Counted from the stretch's first letter, positions 1 to 9,900 are shown. The stretch: DNA of 56,539 nt from Hondaea fermentalgiana (GCA_014084085.1 NPFB01000012.1:613080-669618), one strand, 5' to 3'. A program made the numbers and translations. Notes: generated by a model not told the origin, from the sequence alone.

Positions 1-50
1 GGCGGCGGCGGCGGCGGCGGCGGCTTCGGCGCCTCGACGCGATCGTCGCG

Positions 51-116
51 CGGACTCGGACTCGGCCCGGCTCGGACTCGGACTCTGTCTCGACCCGGCG
101 CAGACTCGGACTCTGC
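51..116. repeat. GGACTC-rich simple repeat
   Basis: The hexamer GGACTC and near variants recur several times in this short stretch, next to a GGC triplet run at positions 1-24. It looks like low-complexity intergenic DNA of the same kind that borders the assembly gaps elsewhere. Confidence 0.6.
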
Positions 117-181
117 TTCTCGCAATGCCCGCCTGCAAGGAGGACTGACTGACCGGCTGACTGACTGCGGCGCGGGAAATA

Positions 182-230
182 CTCGAGTGGCCGTCGCGTC
201 TGGCCGACTGCAGCGCGACGTTTGCTCGAC
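182..230 (+). repeat. diverged dispersed element, copy 1
   Basis: These 49 bases align almost end to end with 1324-1373 in the same orientation. Both start CTCGAGTGG, end TTTGCTCGAC, and differ at scattered positions. Similarity may continue more weakly upstream (a GACTCTGC block) and downstream (a TTGGC...CCGG block). The divergence suggests an old duplication or a remnant of a transposed sequence. Confidence 0.5.
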
Positions 231-767
231 TTGGCTAGCCGGGTAGTCGATTGCGTCTAGTATCTCTGTGATGTGACACGAGTCGGCAGCATAGAAGGCA
301 CATTTGTGCCGCTGCAGCGAGAAGAGTCTGCTGGCTCTGGCAGCGGCAGGGGGACTCGTTCTTCACGGTCAGACGAAGACGGCGAAGGGACCTGGCAGAA
401 ACGAACAAGTTATTGTTTGATTTTGAACTTGAACTTGAACTTGAACATGAAATCGAGATTAAGTGCGTACGCGAATGAGAGCGTCCAGCACGCACGGACG
501 AAAAGATACGCATGCGCTTTGCTTGCTCGGCGCGTGCAGGAAGAAAGAAAGAGAATGGAAAAGGAAGGAACTGAGCGCCTAATTAAGTCACACGCGGCTC
601 AGTCTATGCGCCCTGAAACAGCCACGAGGGACGGCTTCTCGAGCTGTGTGATGTTGTGCAGCGTTTTTGTGGTGGCCTTCTCCAACGTTCCTGGAAGATC
701 GCCTGGTGAGAATCTTGAGGCGGTCGAAGAGCCTGCACTGGACGGCATCGGATCTGAACCTGCTCAT

Positions 768-831
768 GTGCTCAATATCAAAGTTCGCTCGCATCTCCGC
801 AGCCAGAGGCGTGAAAGGTGATATTGAGCAC
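768..831. repeat. 13-bp perfect inverted repeat
   Basis: Arms 768-780 and 819-831 are perfect reverse complements (GTGCTCAATATCA) around a 38-base loop. No gene covers it. It could form a stem in a transcript, but with only 13 bp and a long loop chance cannot be excluded. Confidence 0.4.
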
Positions 832-1323
832 GTTTTGCTTCGCAAGACTGCACAGCTCGCTTGCGACGCTGCTGCGCTTAGCATTCAACGTCGAGGCTGC
901 GTCGCGTCTTGTACCTACGTGCAAGAGAAGCGCTACTCTTAGCATAATTTTGGGGCTGAGAATGTTGTGTGAGAAGAAGGGAAGACAAGCTGATGAAAAG
1001 AAGAGAGAATTCCACTCCATACAATGCCCGAGAGCAATTATAGGTAAATTTATTCATGTTGATGTGGCGAGCTCCTCTCGTTGCTACCTGGGGAGGTTGC
1101 TTTTGCTGAGTTGCTTTGACTTAATCTTGCCGGCAGAGGTTTCGCCTCTTCGTCATCGTCCCAACTTCTCGGTTTAGTGGTTCCTAGGTCGTAGACCTGG
1201 TTTGTCTTTCGTACATCTATCTTTGTGCACTCGGACACAGACTCTGCCTGCTTTCTCTGTTTGTGTCTTAATGTCCACCTGCCGACAAGCAATACTTTGA
1301 TAGTGCGCAAACAGGGCAGTTTG

Positions 1324-1373
1324 CTCGAGTGGCGGTCACGTTTTGGCGACTGTAGCGTGGTGTTTTGCTCGAC
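1324..1373 (+). repeat. diverged dispersed element, copy 2
   Basis: This is the second copy of the element at 182-230, in direct orientation about 1.1 kb away. Relative to copy 1 it has several C-to-T-like changes and one extra base. It ends just outside the stop codon of the neighbouring minus-strand gene. Confidence 0.5.
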
Positions 1374-1386
1374 ATGCACCAACGCA

Positions 1387-4300
1387 TCACTGCAATGTGA
1401 CTTGGCCCGGAAGTAGTATACGGGAGGCATATTGTTCCTTTCTCTGGGAAGAAGAATTCATAGGCTTTGCTGGCGCTGATTTCTCCGACCCATCTCGGAA
1501 AGAGGCACGAACAAGGTCTGAAAGCTCATCGTAGTTCACTTTCGGTAACTTTGGCGACAGAGATGGCCGAGAGGATTGACTGGTCGCAGCCTCCGCCGTG
1601 GTATCCGGCGTCGCTTCGCTTTGGGGAGCGTGTGTCGACTCACCTCCAGCTTTTGCAGTTTCGTCTTTCAGCGCTGTTCCCGCTCCTACTCCTGTAGAGA
1701 GCCTTTCCGTCAACGACGTCGGAGGCTCCTTTCGGATGATTCGAGCGGGCGCCTCACTTGTGGAAGGCGCGGGAGTCGCAGAAGGCGCCGGTGCTTTCTC
1801 TGCATCGCCAGGCGAAGTGGATCCTGATACCACCGCTGTCTCGTTCTCGGCTTCACTGGTGTCAGGCCCGTTTGCTTTCTCTTGTACTTCTTCATTAGAC
1901 CTGCACCCGAACTTTGACGAGAAAGTTAACTCGAGCGACTTTCGAAGCTCGGCGCCCGAAGCAGGTTGTCGCTGTGGAGTTGTCGTGGACGCGCTCGACA
2001 GGACGTCTGCAGGCTCGTCGAGGGGCTGGGCGTTCTCTCTAGTCTTGGAGGGAAGCCCTCGAGCCCCCCCCGCACCAAACAATTTGGCCACAGGGTGATC
2101 CTCACCAGCCAGAAGGCCACAAGGACGTCCGCGCGGGTCGCCGGGGCCAGGCAATTTGGCTACGGGGTTGTCTTCGGTAGCGCCGCCAGCACCACCGGGA
2201 GGTCCACGTGGACCACCGTCACTAAACAGCTCAGGAACGGGGTTTTCACCACCTCCCGAGCCTCGAGGAACACGAGGCGGACCTCGCTGGCCGCCAGCAC
2301 TAAAGAGAGCGTTCAGTGCAGCCCCGCGTCCTGCAAGCGCGCCTCCCAGGCGTGCACGAGGCAAACCTCGAGGAGTAGTACCGCTTGAAGCACCGGGCGC
2401 AGACTTTGGCTTGTCAGCAAGATATGCGGAATGCCGTTTCTCGTTGGGGCGCAAGGAGTTCTTTTCTTCTTTGGTGATTAGCTCGGCCAGCTTTTCCTTG
2501 ATGTTTACGCGCCACTTGGCCTTGTCACCCGTCGGGTCATTCAAGAACTCTTCCGGGATCACAGCGTATACGGCGCGCTGCTCAATAATGTCAAGAGCCG
2601 AAGGACTGTATTGGTTAGTCAAGTCACCATAGTGAATCTTGGAAACCTCTTCTGGCGTGAGATAGAGCAGACGCAGCACCTTTTTCGCATGAATTCGGTG
2701 AGCAAGCTTGGGCTTAATGCCTTTAACGATGAGCTGGTCCTCGGACATATTGAAATACTCGGGCTTGATGATTTCCTTCATGTCCCGGAGAGCCGCTTCG
2801 TTTTGGGGTTTTTGGTCTTCCTCCCATTTGCGCCATTTTTCGAATTCACGAAGCTTGTAGTCTGGATGATTCTGCACAATCTTCTCATACTTTTCGGTCT
2901 CATTTTCCGCAAAAAAGATGTCCTTTGGGGTTTCCGCTTTCATAGCATTCTGTATAGCGTTGCGCAACCTGCCCTCGGCTTCTTCAAGAGTAAGGCCGAG
3001 ATCATCCTCATCAATATCCGGCGGCAAATATGGCCGGAACTTGTCGAGGAGGATGCGCGAACGCTCCAGCTCTGAGCGCAAACGCTCCAACTCTGCATGC
3101 AACTCTTCGTCAGCTGCAACCGCAAAATCGTTTCTTTTCTCTCCAGGCGACGGCATTATCGGTAATTTCCGCCTCTCCAATTCATCGCGAAGACTGCGAT
3201 TGTTCAGCAGCAAGTCAGCAATTTGGCGTTTCGCCTTGACCAGATCATCCTTCAAGAGTCGCATCGCCTCTGACTCGTTTGTGGCCTCTGGAGTCGAGCG
3301 CCCACCGCTGACTGCACTGCTCACTTCCTGCAAGGCGCTATCCGCGCTCTCATCGTTAGTGTCCTTTTCCTCAACGGCATCGACATCGACATCGGCATCG
3401 GCATTGGCACCGGAACCGGTCACGCGTGGCGATACAAGGGGCTCCATTGGCGGCGGACCATTCTCGGAGATGTCTTGCATTTTAGAAAAGTCCTCTTGAG
3501 AGGACTTTTGAGGGTGCGCTTGAGCCCTTGAATCCGTGCGAGGCGGCAGCGGCGGGGCGTCTATTGGGGCTACTGGACCTTCTCCAGCGACACTTGCAGA
3601 CTCTGAGCACAGAGAAAGCTGCGGCAATGGCGGCTCATGAGACGGTTGCATTTCCTGAGCCTCCTCTTCCGCCACTATTGGGGCTAATGGACCTTCTCCA
3701 GCGACACTTGCAGACTCTGAGCACAGAGGAAGCTGCGGCAATGGCGGTTTGTGAGACGGTTGCATTTCCTGAGCCTCCTCTTCATTCACTAAATGCTTCA
3801 TAGCCGCAGCACTTGTCTTATGCACGGGCCCATTATCATGATCGCGGGTGGGCTGAGCAGTTTGAATATCGCCCTTGCACCAAGCGTCGCCAAGCAAAGA
3901 TCTTTGGCTCTCCACAAAAACACGAATGCTGTCCACCATAGAGACAGCGGCCTCGAGTTGCCTTGCCCCGTCAATTTTGCTTTTTGCCAAACCTCGTCGG
4001 TCCGTGGCTCGACAGGTTGGTTCATTTAGACTCGCGATGAGAATGAAAGTCACTTTGCAAGCGTTTGAGTTGCTCGGCGTCACAACGATGCCAGAGCCCT
4101 CGAACACGCGTCCTCGCACTGGCGCGCTATCTAGTGACGAGCTGCTTTCCTCGACATGCTCGTCCACCGACAACATTGCGCACACGCCGACGGTGACACC
4201 AGCCTCGTTATGATACCCATAGTGATTACGAACGACAAAATCACACACCGACTTTTGCTCCGGAAATTGATGACAGTTGCGCGTGATGGTACACAAGGGC

Positions 4301-5244
4301 ATCGACGGATACATGTAGGCCACGCTCTTCCCATCCGCACTCCGTGGCGACACAACGCGCAGGACCTGTCCATACAAAAATGTACCGTCGAGCACTGACA
4401 TTCGGCGTCTTAGCGTCTGGCTATTGTACATCAAAAGCACACCCATGACCTCTTGCAGGGAACCGGGCACCTGTGCCGTCGCGCGAACTGCCGGAACCTC
4501 GACTTCCTCGCGAGTCACCGGTGACAGCACCTTGTGTGTCCCCACAGAGTACTGGTGTCCCTGGCTCGTGTTGTTCGTGCTGGCCCCGTATGCAGACTTG
4601 GGTGCGGGCTGCCAATCAATGCATCCCCGATTCATGGCAAGCACGGCTGTATGGTTGTTCTCCGCCTCGCGTGCTTGTTGGATATCCCATTCGCGCTTGC
4701 GCTGGAGGGAAATATTCAAACCGAGGTGCGATTGTGTCTTGAACCGCGTGTCGTCTAATTGGCCACCATTGTTGTACCCGCCGCGGCTTCTCGCTGACCC
4801 CAAGGACCCGCTCGAGCTCGATGCGCTCACGCGACGCGCCGCGTTGCCGCCAGAGCTCTTACTGCTGCGACTAATCTCTCCACTACCACAGCTTTCCGCT
4901 TCGGTCTTGGTTTTCTTTTTTCGGAAGAAGCTAAAGCTCTTGCGTGTCGTTGTGCTTGTCTCGTGGCTTGATGAGCTGGCGCTGTCCCGAGCCTGGGGGC
5001 TTCCCGACGAAGCGCTTCCCGGACTCGCATCGATACCATTGCTGCCATCAACAATAATTTTCGACAGTTCTTCAATGCCATCCTGCAGCTTGCGGCGGTC
5101 GATGTCGTTCATTCCGATGGACTCGAGATCTTGCGCCGTGAGCAGCGCCAGCTCATTAATGGACTTCACGCCCACGAGGGTCAGGGGTTTCTTGAATTTG
5201 TCCAGTCCGCGATCCTGCAGAAACGTCTGCGTGGAGGTGTCCAT
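1387..5244 (-). CDS. SAM and START-like domain scaffold protein, 1285 aa
   Basis: Order of parts: a SAM domain at about residues 5-58; a serine-rich basic linker; a START-like region at about 180-420 (pattern LDG.F.YG.VL, then CDFVVRNHYGY, then V.P...CKVTFILIASL); proline-rich repeats; a coiled coil at about 660-745; a well-conserved-looking block at about 780-940 beginning HPDYKLREFEKWRKW; a Gly/Pro-rich repeat region at about 975-1066 with several P..LF..GG.RG.P units; and a low-complexity tail. SAM domains usually mediate protein-protein contacts and START folds bind lipids, so a membrane or cytoskeletal adaptor is plausible, but that is inference. I chose the ATG at 5244 because the frame upstream opens only from a TTG and the SAM domain starts right after this Met. 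No intron is needed. The START call is by pattern and is the less certain part. Confidence 0.7.
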   Translation of the reverse strand: MDTSTQTFLQDRGLDKFKKPLTLVGVKSINELALLTAQDLESIGMNDIDRRKLQDGIEELSKIIVDGSNGIDASPGSASSGSPQARDSASSSSHETSTTTRKSFSFFRKKKTKTEAESCGSGEISRSSKSSGGNAARRVSASSSSGSLGSARSRGGYNNGGQLDDTRFKTQSHLGLNISLQRKREWDIQQAREAENNHTAVLAMNRGCIDWQPAPKSAYGASTNNTSQGHQYSVGTHKVLSPVTREEVEVPAVRATAQVPGSLQEVMGVLLMYNSQTLRRRMSVLDGTFLYGQVLRVVSPRSADGKSVAYMYPSMPLCTITRNCHQFPEQKSVCDFVVRNHYGYHNEAGVTVGVCAMLSVDEHVEESSSSLDSAPVRGRVFEGSGIVVTPSNSNACKVTFILIASLNEPTCRATDRRGLAKSKIDGARQLEAAVSMVDSIRVFVESQRSLLGDAWCKGDIQTAQPTRDHDNGPVHKTSAAAMKHLVNEEEAQEMQPSHKPPLPQLPLCSESASVAGEGPLAPIVAEEEAQEMQPSHEPPLPQLSLCSESASVAGEGPVAPIDAPPLPPRTDSRAQAHPQKSSQEDFSKMQDISENGPPPMEPLVSPRVTGSGANADADVDVDAVEEKDTNDESADSALQEVSSAVSGGRSTPEATNESEAMRLLKDDLVKAKRQIADLLLNNRSLRDELERRKLPIMPSPGEKRNDFAVAADEELHAELERLRSELERSRILLDKFRPYLPPDIDEDDLGLTLEEAEGRLRNAIQNAMKAETPKDIFFAENETEKYEKIVQNHPDYKLREFEKWRKWEEDQKPQNEAALRDMKEIIKPEYFNMSEDQLIVKGIKPKLAHRIHAKKVLRLLYLTPEEVSKIHYGDLTNQYSPSALDIIEQRAVYAVIPEEFLNDPTGDKAKWRVNIKEKLAELITKEEKNSLRPNEKRHSAYLADKPKSAPGASSGTTPRGLPRARLGGALAGRGAALNALFSAGGQRGPPRVPRGSGGGENPVPELFSDGGPRGPPGGAGGATEDNPVAKLPGPGDPRGRPCGLLAGEDHPVAKLFGAGGARGLPSKTRENAQPLDEPADVLSSASTTTPQRQPASGAELRKSLELTFSSKFGCRSNEEVQEKANGPDTSEAENETAVVSGSTSPGDAEKAPAPSATPAPSTSEAPARIIRKEPPTSLTERLSTGVGAGTALKDETAKAGGESTHAPQSEATPDTTAEAATSQSSRPSLSPKLPKVNYDELSDLVRASFRDGSEKSAPAKPMNSSSQRKEQYASRILLPGQVTLQ
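3561..3783 (-). repeat. 114-bp tandem duplication inside the SAM/START gene
   Basis: Copy 1 is 3561-3674 and copy 2 is 3675-3783, with only a few base differences and a period of exactly 114 bp (38 codons). The reading frame is kept. Each copy encodes a proline-rich segment beginning EEEAQEMQPSH. The near identity points to a recent duplication, and the segment looks like a possible SH3 or WW ligand region. Confidence 0.85.
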
Positions 5245-6433
5245 CGTGCCTGCAACAGCACCTTGCGCAAGTGAGCCGTGAGCGCGAGGAAGCCTCGCGG
5301 CTCTCTTTTCCGAGTTGCCTGTCGCGCTCAACAGCGTTCTCTCTTACCGCCGCGCTTCAAACGAAGCGAGTTTCGAATGCACGTGCTCGGGTGGGCGGGC
5401 TCGCCTCTGCTCGTCGCTACGGGCGTGCACGGCAGCCTCGCGTCGCCGCTGCGCAGGCGTCGCGTGGCGTCGCGTGGAGCACGACGCTCGCTTCGATCTC
5501 CAGAACGTCGCTTCGCGGTCGCTTCGCGCGGCTTGGCGCCACGCTCATTCGCATTTTACCATCGCGTGAGATCACAAGCGCGCGCACGTCCGGGCCGGCC
5601 GACATGTTGGCGCGCGACCACGAGCTGAGCGCTCTCCGCGACTGCGTTCTCCGCGACTGCGTTCTCCGGCGCCTCCGTCAGAGCAGCCCCCCTCCCGCGG
5701 GAGAACCCCGGGAGGCGAACCCACGAATGTGCCGCTTGACGCCGCGACGGCGCTTTTGTGCCGGCGAGCGGCCATGCCACAGATCGAGGCTAAGCGCTGA
5801 GTCAGCGAGGACCTGGCAGAGGCAGGCATGGAGAAGGGCAAGGAGCGCCAGCGCAGGAGGGAGAGGAGGCCAGATTTATCGGAGTTGAGGAGATCAAACT
5901 TCGGAGGAAATGTAACGAGCATGCAGCAACCGAAAAAGATTCATTCGAGTCGAAGAAAATAAACTTTGCGAGCATGCCTGCAGGTACTTTACAGTAATTC
6001 GTGAAACGATGGCCTCCCAAAGAGAATATGGGGAGCTCATATTTCCATGTGGAGTGAGACGTCGAGAACCAAGTCAAAGATCAAACTTTGTTTATTGACT
6101 TTTTGAAGCCAGCGACTGCTTTGCAGATAGATGCCTATGGCGATGCAGTGAAGCGAGGATATGATATTCTCCTTCCCATCAAGTCTCGTAAGACTGTCCA
6201 GACAGTCTTCAACGCAGGCAGAGGATCAGGGGCGCGGAAGGCAGAGCTCATTCCAGAACGTCCTCGCCATATTTAAAAATTGCAAAAGTTGCCACAAGCT
6301 CCACCCATTACAAGCTCTGCAGCCTTGCAAAGATCTGCAATTCCAAGGCAACAGAATGATGCCGATGGATCTGACTGGACGTCACAAAACAATAAAAACA
6401 ATATTAATCAAATTTATATCCTGCCGCTTGTGC

Positions 6434-6676
6434 TTAGATCACGCGTCTGGAGATTACATCTTGAAAGCTTGGTTTGCGCACAAAGGGGTATTCCTCGATG
6501 TCATCTCCCACGACGCTGTACTCGAACGAGGAGTCGTCGGCAGCAGAGTACTCTGAAAATTGCGTGGACAGCATGGAGCTCTTCTTGCGAACGCTGAAGC
6601 GCGACGAAAGCCGTGCTTTGGAGCTTTTCTTCGCCTGAGCTTGGCTCGAACCAGAAAGGAAGGGAAGGCACGACAT
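6434..6676 (-). CDS. weak candidate: small Ser/acidic protein, 80 aa
   Basis: The frame from an ATG at 6676 encodes a basic, serine-rich segment followed by an acidic, aromatic C-terminus (ending with a GDDIEEYPFVRKPSF stretch) that looks more protein-like than the surrounding DNA. Upstream in the same frame is a hydrophobic stretch of about 24 residues, but that extension has no ATG. It may be the last exon of a small gene, or chance. I do not recognise it. Confidence 0.22.
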   Translation of the reverse strand: MSCLPFLSGSSQAQAKKSSKARLSSRFSVRKKSSMLSTQFSEYSAADDSSFEYSVVGDDIEEYPFVRKPSFQDVISRRVI

Positions 6677-7382
6677 TGGAGCGCAAGCAATTCTGAGCAA
6701 TCGCGGGGCGCTGACTATCACAACAGCGATGAGACTCCAAGCGACGGTGGTAGTGGTGACTCCCAAGGCGCGTGGCGATGACAAAGCCCAATCAGGAGAA
6801 CCCGCCCGGCGTTTGCGGTTTGCGGTTTGCAGTTCGCAGTTCCCAGTTTGTCTCTGCCCGTCTGTAGCCCGCTTGATCGTCTGTTTGCGTGGTAATGACG
6901 CAGGCGCCCTAGTGCGATCAACTCCCCTTTTGACAAAAGTGTGAGTTTTCCGGGCTGCTGCAACCGCTGCGTCCACGGAGCCTGGCGCTCCGCGGACGCT
7001 GGCTCAAGACAAGTTTGTCCTCATTCTCTGGAGTTCTCCGCACGCGAAGTAGAATTTCCAAACGAAGGGCTCGCGCTGGGCACACGATTAACACCTCCCC
7101 CCCCCCCTTGTAGGCGACCTCGAGCGTCTGCAGCCTGCCTGAGCTAGGCTACTTCTTTTCATCGCTTGCGGGTCATCCGCTCGGAGTGCACCTTACCCCC
7201 GCCAAGGAGAGAGAGCCGCCTCCAAGTTCTTTCTTTCAAGTTGCAAAGTGTGCGCTCCATCCGCATCGGAGAATTGTGAAAACGATCACGCAAAGGGTGG
7301 CGTGGTCGAAGAGCAGTGGCAGCAGGAGAGCGGAGGGGGAATGGAAATAGGAATGGGGGCACCCGCGCTGGCCGCTCTGCAG

Positions 7383-7427
7383 CTGGCTGCGTCAAGGAGA
7401 GCAGCCAGTTCGCCTTGACGCAGCCAG
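7383..7427. repeat. 15-bp perfect inverted repeat, 15-base loop
   Basis: Arms 7383-7397 (CTGGCTGCGTCAAGG) and 7413-7427 are perfect reverse complements. A direct repeat CAGCCAGTTCG overlaps the loop and the right arm. No coding region covers it. A stem this long and GC-rich would be stable in RNA, but its role is unknown. Confidence 0.65.
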
Positions 7428-8205
7428 TTCGAACGGAGATGTCTTTGTGGCCGGCCTACTCATGGACAGGACGGCGAGTGACAACGGCATGATAGCTTTC
7501 GCGCTGCGCGGCAGGCTACAAAGCGTGTGACAGAGTCATTGTCTTCGACGCGGAAAAGGCGAGGCGACGCGAGGCGACAGTTGCGGGTGGTGGTCGCGGC
7601 GGCGGCGGCGCGTTGATCGTTTTGGCGGACCAGTTTGTCCAGTTCGAGGGAGGAGGAGGAGGAGGAGGTTGCTCTTTTTATTCTCCCCCCTTCTCCCTTT
7701 TCCCCCGCGCATGTCCCTTGCCGCACACAGGCTGCACGTGCTGGCACGAGTGGAGAGTGAGAGAGAGGGCCACTCAAAGGGCGAGGGGGGAATGGGGAGC
7801 GGAGCTTACTTAGTTTCCGGGCAGCAGCTGCAGCTGCAGATCACATGGCTCTTCGGCGGCGGTGAGTATCGAACCTGAGAGTCGTCGACACGCAGCCAAG
7901 GCTGACTGATCAGCCATTGAAGAGAAAGAAAAGAGAATACAATTCGGCGCGAAAAAGCGCCGAACTAGCGTTCTCGGAAAAGGTGTGTGACGAGGGATTC
8001 TAGCTGAGAACGAAAATGGGACGAAGTAAGAGTGTGCGGCCGCAACAAGGGCGAGTCGCGTGCGTGCACAAGTCTGGGAGCGTGCCAAATCAAGTGTAGC
8101 GCGCCGACGTGCGTAGATAAGTAATTGGAGACCCTCGGCTCGTCGAGCAAGCCTCGAGAGCGGGCACATTCGTGTCTTTCTGCTGGCTAAAAAAGAAAAG
8201 AAACC

Positions 8206-9900
8206 ATGTCGTGGTTTTACGCAGACCAACATCCTGCGCGGCGACGGGCGCTGCTCGAAAGCGTCGAGAGAGACGCGCCGCGGCGCGATCAGCTCAACAA
8301 AACTGCGTGGAATGCATGGAAAGAGACGCATCGTGTGGACTTTGTTGATCCCAACGTGGATGATGCGCGCCATAGACTCTTTCACGCGCACCAGAGCTGG
8401 GTACGCACGCGCAACGCACAGCTTGAGCAGCAAGGCGCGTCGTACCGTGTCAACATCAACATTTTGTCAGCCCTCACACGCGCAGAACTCGACAGTCTTA
8501 CGGGCGGCTTGGCGCCACTCCCGTCCGACGCTTCAAAGAAGCTTCAGCGCGTTGGTCGTTTCCTCGCCGACACGTCCACTCAGCCGCCAGACTCGATGGA
8601 TTGGCGCAAGTATGGGGCCGTCACCAACGTGAAAACGCAAGGTGCATGTGGAGCGTGCTGGGCCTTTGCTGCCACGGGCGCTCTCGAAGGACTCATGTAT
8701 ATTCGTGAGCGAAAGCTCATTTCCCTTTCAGAAGAGCAGCTCGTCGACTGCGACGAAGAGGCGTTTCAAAAGGGTTGCGGCGGAGGCAACCATTATTACT
8801 CGCTACTCTACATGGCGCAACACGCTATTGCCTCTGGTGTCGACTACCCGTACTCGTTTCAGGGCAAGTCATCGTGTCAACTCGGATCAGAGATTTCCGG
8901 CGTGGTCAATGGCTTCGATCGGACCCCGTTTGCTGACGGCGGCGGCGTCGCCTTCATTGCGCAGGATGAAGAAAGTCTCAAGGCTGCCGTCGCCGCGCAG
9001 CCCGTAGCTGTGGCCGTTCATGCGTATTCCGACGACTTCAAGCATTATGCAAGCGGAGTGCTAGACTCTGTACAGTGCACGGATACAGTCGACCATGCCA
9101 TGCTCCTGATTGGCTACGGGGCCACGGAGGATGGCAAAGACTACTGGCTGCTTAAACAGCAATGGGGCGAGGGATGGGGCGATGGAGGATACATTCGTAT
9201 TGCTCGTGGCACGGGGGCATCTCTCGGCATGTGCGGCATCCTCTCACAGGCCAATATTCCGCTCGGGGTTTCGTGCGCAAGGGAGACTTGTGAGCCTTTT
9301 ATAAACGCAAGCTTTTGCGTCGACGATGAGCGCGGTTGTCTTGAGGGCTCGGCGGTGGTGGTCGCTGATAGCGACGCGCCCTGGTACGTCCCTTCTGGCA
9401 CTTTTTATCTCATTCCAGAGGCTAGCAACGATCGCTTTACGAATTTGCGAGGACTCTTTATTACAGCCTTTGTTCTGGGGGGCATCATTCTCGCCATCCT
9501 CCTCCTCCTCAAATTTCATCCTCAGCGCTCGCGTGCCAATTCCAAAAACCTCCGTCAGAACCAGCAACACCCGCAGGAGCAGCAGCAGCAACTACAACAA
9601 CAAGTACAGGACCACCCAAAGCCTGACCTTGATCAAATTGATAGAGAGCTCGGAGAGCAAGTCGACCAAGACAGCGCAGAGGCAGAACGCGAGGCCGCTG
9701 CAGGCACAGTGGAGGCGGTGGCGGCGGAAGGCAACAGGAGCAAAGATCAAGCTCAGCCACTCAAGGAGAGCCCTGTGTCGCGCGCGTGGGCGCATCTGAC
9801 AGCAGCAAGTTTTAGCGGCTGGTCATGGGCGCAGCTGCGCAAGAGCTCGTCGCCAAGTTCGACCGCACTTGCGCATTCTTCGGTGACGACGATGCTTTAA
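8206..9900 (+). CDS. papain-like (C1A) cysteine protease with C-terminal TM, 564 aa
   Basis: An I29-type inhibitory propeptide lies at about residues 35-95, then the mature C1A domain. Gln145 is the oxyanion-hole residue, Cys151 (in CGACWAF) the nucleophile and His297 (in [11 protein letters not shown]) the base. The usual catalytic Asn of the KNSWG motif is Gln318 here (KQQWGEGW), a rare substitution that may lower activity or alter base orientation. A hydrophobic helix follows at about 414-437, then a Gln-rich charged tail of about 125 residues. The start ATG (8206, context AAACC) has an in-frame stop just upstream. No signal peptide is visible, which is odd for a lysosomal-type enzyme with a membrane anchor, so an upstream exon carrying a signal sequence could be missing. 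The last 76 bases overlap the next gene on the same strand in another frame. Confidence 0.85.
   Translation: MSWFYADQHPARRRALLESVERDAPRRDQLNKTAWNAWKETHRVDFVDPNVDDARHRLFHAHQSWVRTRNAQLEQQGASYRVNINILSALTRAELDSLTGGLAPLPSDASKKLQRVGRFLADTSTQPPDSMDWRKYGAVTNVKTQGACGACWAFAATGALEGLMYIRERKLISLSEEQLVDCDEEAFQKGCGGGNHYYSLLYMAQHAIASGVDYPYSFQGKSSCQLGSEISGVVNGFDRTPFADGGGVAFIAQDEESLKAAVAAQPVAVAVHAYSDDFKHYASGVLDSVQCTDTVDHAMLLIGYGATEDGKDYWLLKQQWGEGWGDGGYIRIARGTGASLGMCGILSQANIPLGVSCARETCEPFINASFCVDDERGCLEGSAVVVADSDAPWYVPSGTFYLIPEASNDRFTNLRGLFITAFVLGGIILAILLLLKFHPQRSRANSKNLRQNQQHPQEQQQQLQQQVQDHPKPDLDQIDRELGEQVDQDSAEAEREAAAGTVEAVAAEGNRSKDQAQPLKESPVSRAWAHLTAASFSGWSWAQLRKSSSPSSTALAHSSVTTML

Larger units (their letters stand above)
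1..1386. other. gene-free stretch at left edge
   Basis: I see no convincing gene here. The open frames are arginine/serine-rich, lack domain features and overlap on both strands. The stretch holds a GGACTC-rich repeat, two copies of a diverged dispersed element and a 13-bp inverted repeat, each listed separately. It lies downstream of the minus-strand SAM/START-like gene, so part of it is probably that gene's 3' UTR. Confidence 0.6.
5245..8205. other. 3-kb intergenic region with no clear gene
   Basis: This lies between the divergent SAM/START-like gene and the protease gene. The open frames are Arg/Ala/Ser-rich and overlap on both strands, as expected for GC-rich non-coding DNA. The exceptions noted separately are a weak small frame at 6434-6676 and a strong inverted repeat at 7383-7427. 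A run of C (7098-7107) and TTTGCGG/TTTGCAG-like short repeats at about 6811-6850 are also present. Both promoters must lie in here. Confidence 0.55.

Noticed and set aside
273..821. 182-codon plus-strand frame near the left edge
   Set aside because: No domain, atypical composition, and an LNLNLN run from a short DNA repeat; nothing supports it as a gene.
5271..5888. 205-codon plus-strand frame upstream of the SAM/START gene
   Set aside because: Almost entirely Arg/Ser/Ala, as expected for GC-rich non-coding DNA, and it overlaps the promoter side of the neighbouring gene.
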